Shown one piece after another: positions 5,797 through 8,637 of a stretch of 8,637 nt of DNA (position 1 is its first letter; every line of letters begins with the position of its first letter). The DNA is from Desulfuromonadales bacterium (GTDB lineage: Bacteria > Desulfobacterota > Desulfuromonadia > Desulfuromonadales > BM103), in the NCBI GenBank assembly GCA_030630015.1, contig DAOVNV010000096.1, positions 1-8,637 of the forward strand, read 5' to 3'. Made by a program: the position numbers and the translations under genes. The notes below the pieces were generated by a model. It did no database searches. It saw nothing but the letters and a program-made list of their open reading frames with translations, and was not told the origin of the DNA.

Positions 5797-8022
5797 ATGA
5801 CTAAGAAAACACGCACCGCCAAGCCCGAACTGTCTCCGAATGCCGTGACTGTTCTGGAACGCCGCTATCTTCGCAGGGACCAGGAGGGGAAAGTCCTGGA
5901 AGCACCGATCGACATGTTCGAACGGGTTGCGAAAACAATCGCCTCAGCTGAGAAAAATTTCAAGACCGGACGGGTCCCTGCCGAGCTGGAAAAAGACTTC
6001 CTTGAGATGATGACCTCTCTCGAGTTCATGCCTAATTCGCCAACCCTGATGAATGCCGGTCGGGAACTGGGGCAGCTTTCCGCCTGCTTTGTCCTGCCGA
6101 TTGGCGATTCCATGGAGGAGATCTTTGAAGCGATCAAGCAGACCGCCCTGATCCATAAGAGCGGCGGCGGCACCGGCTTTTCATTCTCCCGCATTCGTCC
6201 TGCCAATGATGTGGTGCTCTCCACCAGGGGCGTTTCATCAGGGCCTCTCTCTTTCATGAACGTTTTCGATGCGGCTACCGAGACAATCAAGCAGGGCGGT
6301 ACGCGCCGCGGCGCCAACATGGGTATTCTGCGGGTCGATCATCCCGACATCATGGACTTCATCATGTGCAAGCGGGACCAGACCGTGCTGACTAACTTCA
6401 ATATCTCGGTCGGAATTACCGAGGCCTTCATGGATGCGGTGGAAAAGGACCACGACTACGACATCATCAATCCGCGCACCGGCGAAGTGGCCAGCCAGCG
6501 TTCGGCCCGCAAGGTATTCGACCGGATCGTCGACCTGGCCTGGACCAACGGTGAACCGGGCATCGTTTTCCTCGACCGCCTCAACCGCGACAACCCCACA
6601 CCACATGTCGGTGAGATAGAAGCGACCAATCCGTGCGGCGAGCAGCCCTTGCTCCCCTACGAGTCGTGCAACCTCGGCTCGATCAACCTGTCCAAACTGA
6701 TCACTGCCGAAAACCAGGTGGATTGGGACCGTCTGGCCCAGGTGGTCGAACTTGCTACGCGCTTCCTCGATAATGTTATCGAAGTCAATAAGTACCCGAT
6801 AGAGCAGATCGCTGAGATGACACGCGCCAACCGCAAGATTGGTCTGGGTGTCATGGGTTGGGCCGACATGCTGATCCTGCTCGGCATCCCCTACAACAGT
6901 AATGAGGCGGTGGAACTGGGTGAAAAGGTGATGAAGTTCATCAGCGACACCGCGCTGGCCACCTCCCGTACTCTGGCTAAAGAGCGCGGGCCATTTCCCA
7001 ACTACGAAGGCAGCATCTTCGACGGCAAGGGTGACCCGGTACGCAATGCCACCTGCACCACCATTGCGCCGACCGGAACCATCTCGATCATCAGTTCGAC
7101 ATCCAGCGGGGTCGAGCCTCTGTTTGCAGTCTCATACGTGCGCCAGGTTCTTGACAAAGACATCCTCGTCGAAGTTCATCCGATCTTTGAAAAAATTGCA
7201 GTACAACGCGGCTTTTACTCACAAGAGTTGATGAAGAAGATCGCTCAGCATGGCACTATCCAGGATCTTGCCGAGATTCCCGAAGATGTCCGCCGCGTGT
7301 TCGTTACCTCGCATGACATCACCCCGGAAGACCATATCCGCATGCAGGCCGCCTTCCAGAAGTATACGGACAATGCCGTCTCAAAAACGGTCAACTTTTG
7401 TAATGATGCCACCCGCGAGGATGTCGCAACGGTTTACCGCCTGGCTTATCAGACTGGCTGCAAGGGGGTCACCATTTATCGCGACGGCTCGCGCGACATG
7501 CAGGTTCTATCGGTCGCGAAAGACGATACCAAACCGGAAGACACCGTGCCGCGCGAAACAGCCAAGCAGCGCGTCAAGCGCGACCGGCCACGTGCCCTGT
7601 CCGGCAGCACTTACCAGATGCAGACCGGCTGCGGCCCGCTCTATGTGACGATCAACGAAGACCAGAATGGCCTGTTCGAACTCTTCACCACCATGGGCAA
7701 GGCGGGTGGTTGCGCCTCCTCCCAATGCGAAGCGATCGGCCGTCTGGTCTCCCTGGCATGGCGCAGCGGTATCCAGGCCCGCCAGTCTGTCAAACAGATG
7801 ATCGGCATCACCTGCCACAAACCGGCCGGCTTCGGAGAAAATCGCATCACCTCCTGCTCTGACGCCGTCGCCAAAGCAATCCAGATGCATATGGCACAGC
7901 ACGGCGAAGACGACGTCATCCATGCCAACAATGGCGGCGCCTGCCCTGATTGCGGTGGCCCGGTCGAACATGAAGGCGGCTGTTGCGTCTGTCACGCCTG
8001 CGGTTATTCGGAGTGTGCCTGA
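5797..8022 (+). CDS. nrdJ: Adenosylcobalamin-dependent (class II) ribonucleotide reductase
   Basis: NrdJ reduces ribonucleotides to deoxyribonucleotides, with adenosylcobalamin as radical source, so it works with or without oxygen. The protein has 741 residues. NPCGE at 278-282 holds the radical triad N278, C280 and E282. C97 (SACFVLP) and C291 (SCNLGSINL, eleven residues after C280) are the expected redox pair. GGGTGFSFSRIRP (123-135) and APTGTISIISSTSSGVEP (424-441) are substrate-binding loops. A linker rich in charged residues (about 573-600) leads to a TSCPD-type domain (about 604-700, TSCSD at 685-689). A cysteine-rich tail follows (CPDCG, then CCVCHACGYSEC, 716-740) that probably binds zinc and relays electrons. 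I chose ATG 5797 because AGGAAGG lies five bases upstream. The frame stays open to 5695, but that stretch is promoter. No partner subunit gene is needed or seen. Repression by NrdR is likely from the boxes upstream. Confidence 0.97.
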   Translation: MTKKTRTAKPELSPNAVTVLERRYLRRDQEGKVLEAPIDMFERVAKTIASAEKNFKTGRVPAELEKDFLEMMTSLEFMPNSPTLMNAGRELGQLSACFVLPIGDSMEEIFEAIKQTALIHKSGGGTGFSFSRIRPANDVVLSTRGVSSGPLSFMNVFDAATETIKQGGTRRGANMGILRVDHPDIMDFIMCKRDQTVLTNFNISVGITEAFMDAVEKDHDYDIINPRTGEVASQRSARKVFDRIVDLAWTNGEPGIVFLDRLNRDNPTPHVGEIEATNPCGEQPLLPYESCNLGSINLSKLITAENQVDWDRLAQVVELATRFLDNVIEVNKYPIEQIAEMTRANRKIGLGVMGWADMLILLGIPYNSNEAVELGEKVMKFISDTALATSRTLAKERGPFPNYEGSIFDGKGDPVRNATCTTIAPTGTISIISSTSSGVEPLFAVSYVRQVLDKDILVEVHPIFEKIAVQRGFYSQELMKKIAQHGTIQDLAEIPEDVRRVFVTSHDITPEDHIRMQAAFQKYTDNAVSKTVNFCNDATREDVATVYRLAYQTGCKGVTIYRDGSRDMQVLSVAKDDTKPEDTVPRETAKQRVKRDRPRALSGSTYQMQTGCGPLYVTINEDQNGLFELFTTMGKAGGCASSQCEAIGRLVSLAWRSGIQARQSVKQMIGITCHKPAGFGENRITSCSDAVAKAIQMHMAQHGEDDVIHANNGGACPDCGGPVEHEGGCCVCHACGYSECA

Positions 8023-8024
8023 AA

Positions 8025-8060
8025 GCAGGAGCGAGACGCGCGGGGCGAGTGGCGCGAAAA
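8025..8060 (+). repeat. GC-rich REP-like repeat, copy C, directly after the nrdJ stop codon
   Basis: GCAGGAGCGAGACGCGCGG starts two bases after the nrdJ TGA. The first 34 bases align without gaps to copy B behind the PIN-PhoH gene (26 identical), in the same orientation relative to the upstream gene. The end, CGAGTGGCGCGAAAA, also matches copy A. There is no inverted partner here, so it is a single copy rather than a doublet. Confidence 0.68.
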
Positions 8061-8150
8061 CCCTCTAAGGGGCCCCGTCCTCGCTGAGGCTGCGGCGTAA
8101 CAAGCGGTCCAGGTTCTCACTGGGCTGTTCCCGTCTAAACGAACTTCCGA
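8061..8150 (+). other. Unassigned non-coding stretch between repeat C and the terminator
   Basis: There is no reading frame with a plausible start, and I recognise no known RNA family. It has short hairpin-forming pieces: the palindrome GGGGCCCC (8069-8076), CCTC/GAGG around three bases near 8079-8089, and CCAG/CTGG around seven bases near 8109-8123. It is probably the 3' untranslated region of nrdJ. A small RNA ending at the downstream terminator is possible but unsupported. Confidence 0.35.
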
Positions 8151-8154
8151 GAAA

Positions 8155-8187
8155 AGGGCTGCCAAGTATACGGGCGGCCCTCTTTTT
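8155..8187 (+). terminator. Rho-independent terminator downstream of nrdJ
   Basis: AGGGCTGCC (8155-8163) pairs with GGCGGCCCT (8173-8181) over nine base pairs, with one T-G wobble, around a nine-base loop. A run of five T follows at 8183-8187. It lies about 130 bases after the nrdJ stop codon and should end that transcript. Confidence 0.85.
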
Positions 8188-8200
8188 AGATCGCTACATA

Positions 8201-8208
8201 GAATTTTA
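8201..8208 (+). repeat. Left target site duplication of the foldback element
   Basis: GAATTTTA directly abuts the left terminal inverted repeat and recurs exactly at 8343-8350, against the right end. Eight bases is the duplication length typical of IS66-family transposition. Confidence 0.75.
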
Positions 8209-8342
8209 GTAACTATTCAACTGTCTTACTGAACCGCACAGCATGTGGGCTATAGCTGTTGCTTGCGGGAAGTTAAGTGACAACGTTGGACGCAGGCAAT
8301 GACTGTAGGCCACATGCACTCGCTGATATGCTGAATAGTTAC
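8209..8342. mobile_element. 134-bp foldback MITE with IS66-like ends
   Basis: The ends are perfect 11-bp inverted repeats, GTAACTATTCA (8209-8219) and TGAATAGTTAC (8332-8342). They are flanked by an exact 8-bp direct repeat. Ends that begin GTAA and an 8-bp duplication are the known hallmarks of IS66-family elements. No transposase is encoded, so it is non-autonomous. The interior also folds on itself. GCATGTGGGCTA (8241-8252) pairs with TAGGCCACATGC (8306-8317) at 11 of 12 positions. TTGCTTGCG (8259-8267) pairs with CGCAGGCAA (8291-8299) at 8 of 9, and six-base gaps match on both sides. The intact ends and exact duplication suggest a fairly recent insertion, just behind the nrdJ terminator. 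Assignment to IS66 is inference from ends and duplication only. Confidence 0.75.
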
Positions 8343-8350
8343 GAATTTTA
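8343..8350 (+). repeat. Right target site duplication of the foldback element
   Basis: This exact copy of GAATTTTA touches the right terminal inverted repeat and matches 8201-8208. Confidence 0.75.
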
Positions 8351-8362
8351 CTGATAATTATT

Positions 8363-8397
8363 TTGCCGATTGGTGTAGACTGTCTCGGCACTGGCAA
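8363..8397 (+). promoter_or_regulatory. Overlapping inverted repeats upstream of the last gene
   Basis: TGCCGA (8364-8369) can pair with TCGGCA (8385-8390), or TTGCC (8363-8367) with GGCAA (8393-8397). The two hairpins share a left arm and exclude each other. They lie about 45-75 bases before the GTG at 8441. The pairing could be an operator, a leader structure or chance. I see no convincing -35/-10 pair in this region. Confidence 0.22.
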
Positions 8398-8440
8398 ATC
8401 CTCTTAATCAATCAAACCGGATAACGAAGAAAGGTCGAAC

Positions 8441-8637
8441 GTGCTTAAAAATATACTGATGGTCGTGGGGGCTGCCCTATTAGCCGTCGTGCTCAGCTTT
8501 GCCGGCATCAAATTTTATACTGCCTACCAGGCTGCACAATATAACGATACTGTCGTACCGCTCCTGCAGGAAGTCATCCCGGAGATGTCGACATGGCAAG
8601 AGGATGTCTTCAGGAAACATATTTCTCCCGAAGCTCT
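8441..8637 (+). CDS. Membrane-anchored protein of unknown function, N-terminal part
   Basis: The gene runs off the right edge after 65 full codons. It starts with GTG 8441-8443, preceded by AAAGG with six bases between. An in-frame ATG six codons later has no comparable site. Residues 1-24 (MLKNILMVVG, then AALLAVVLSFAG) form a lysine-tipped hydrophobic segment without a lipobox cysteine or a clear signal peptidase site, so a single N-terminal membrane anchor is more likely than a cleaved signal. The visible rest (about 25-65) is soluble, with several aromatic residues and a PLLQEVIPEMSTW stretch, and presumably faces the periplasm. I do not recognise the family. The gene follows the nrdJ terminator and the MITE, so it should have its own promoter. 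Confidence 0.75.
   Translation, partial: MLKNILMVVGAALLAVVLSFAGIKFYTAYQAAQYNDTVVPLLQEVIPEMSTWQEDVFRKHISPEA

Noticed and set aside
7507..7995. Minus-strand open frame of 162 codons
   Set aside because: It is antisense to the C-terminal NrdJ coding region, whose motifs are intact, and it is explained by the GC-rich third codon positions there.
8209..8342. Integron attC site (long imperfect palindrome with GTTGGAC near its middle)
   Set aside because: The R box pair is not at the ends, no cassette or integrase context is present, and the perfect terminal repeats with an 8-bp duplication indicate transposition.
8206..8397. Minus-strand open frame of 63 codons
   Set aside because: It spans the MITE and its target duplications, has no ribosome binding site, and its translation reflects repeat sequence.

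Overview
The window reads as a chromosomal segment from a Gram-negative bacterium. The gene content and the protein style (class II ribonucleotide reductase with a C-terminal Cys-rich tail, PIN-PhoH ATPase, GAF-GGDEF cyclase) would suit the Desulfuromonas/Geobacter group. That placement is inference from general resemblance, not from a search. It is mostly a housekeeping region with two families of small non-coding elements inserted between genes.

Layout. Positions 1-5550 carry six genes, all on the minus strand. In transcription order they are a GAF-GGDEF diguanylate cyclase (5550-4471), a cysteine desulfurase-like PLP enzyme (4462-3308), a PIN-PhoH ATPase (3260-1944), tsaD for the tRNA t6A modification (1820-798), a DUF2062 membrane protein (758-276), and the first 58 codons of rsmA/ksgA (176 to beyond the left edge). 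The gaps are short (8, 47, 123, 39 and 99 bp), so one long transcript is plausible. The 123-bp gap holds an inverted pair of GC-rich repeats. Positions 5551-5796 are a divergent AT-rich control region. Positions 5797-8022 encode the adenosylcobalamin-dependent ribonucleotide reductase NrdJ on the plus strand. Positions 8023-8440 are non-coding: a third copy of the GC-rich repeat, an unexplained 90-base stretch, a rho-independent terminator, and a 134-bp foldback element with terminal inverted repeats and an 8-bp target duplication. A new plus-strand gene, for a membrane-anchored protein of unknown function, starts at 8441 and runs off the right edge.

How the genes fit together. tsaD and rsmA act on tRNA and rRNA, and PIN-PhoH proteins are linked to RNA cleavage or remodelling, so the minus-strand block leans toward RNA modification and translation. 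A c-di-GMP signalling gene stands at its head. nrdJ supplies deoxyribonucleotides without needing oxygen. Its promoter overlaps a strong match to the NrdR box, with a weaker second box at exactly the spacing expected for the NrdR repressor, so its control can be read fairly directly from the sequence.

I see no clearly new multi-gene system. The most interesting items are the NrdR double box, the IS66-like foldback MITE, and the GC-rich repeats that begin right after stop codons.
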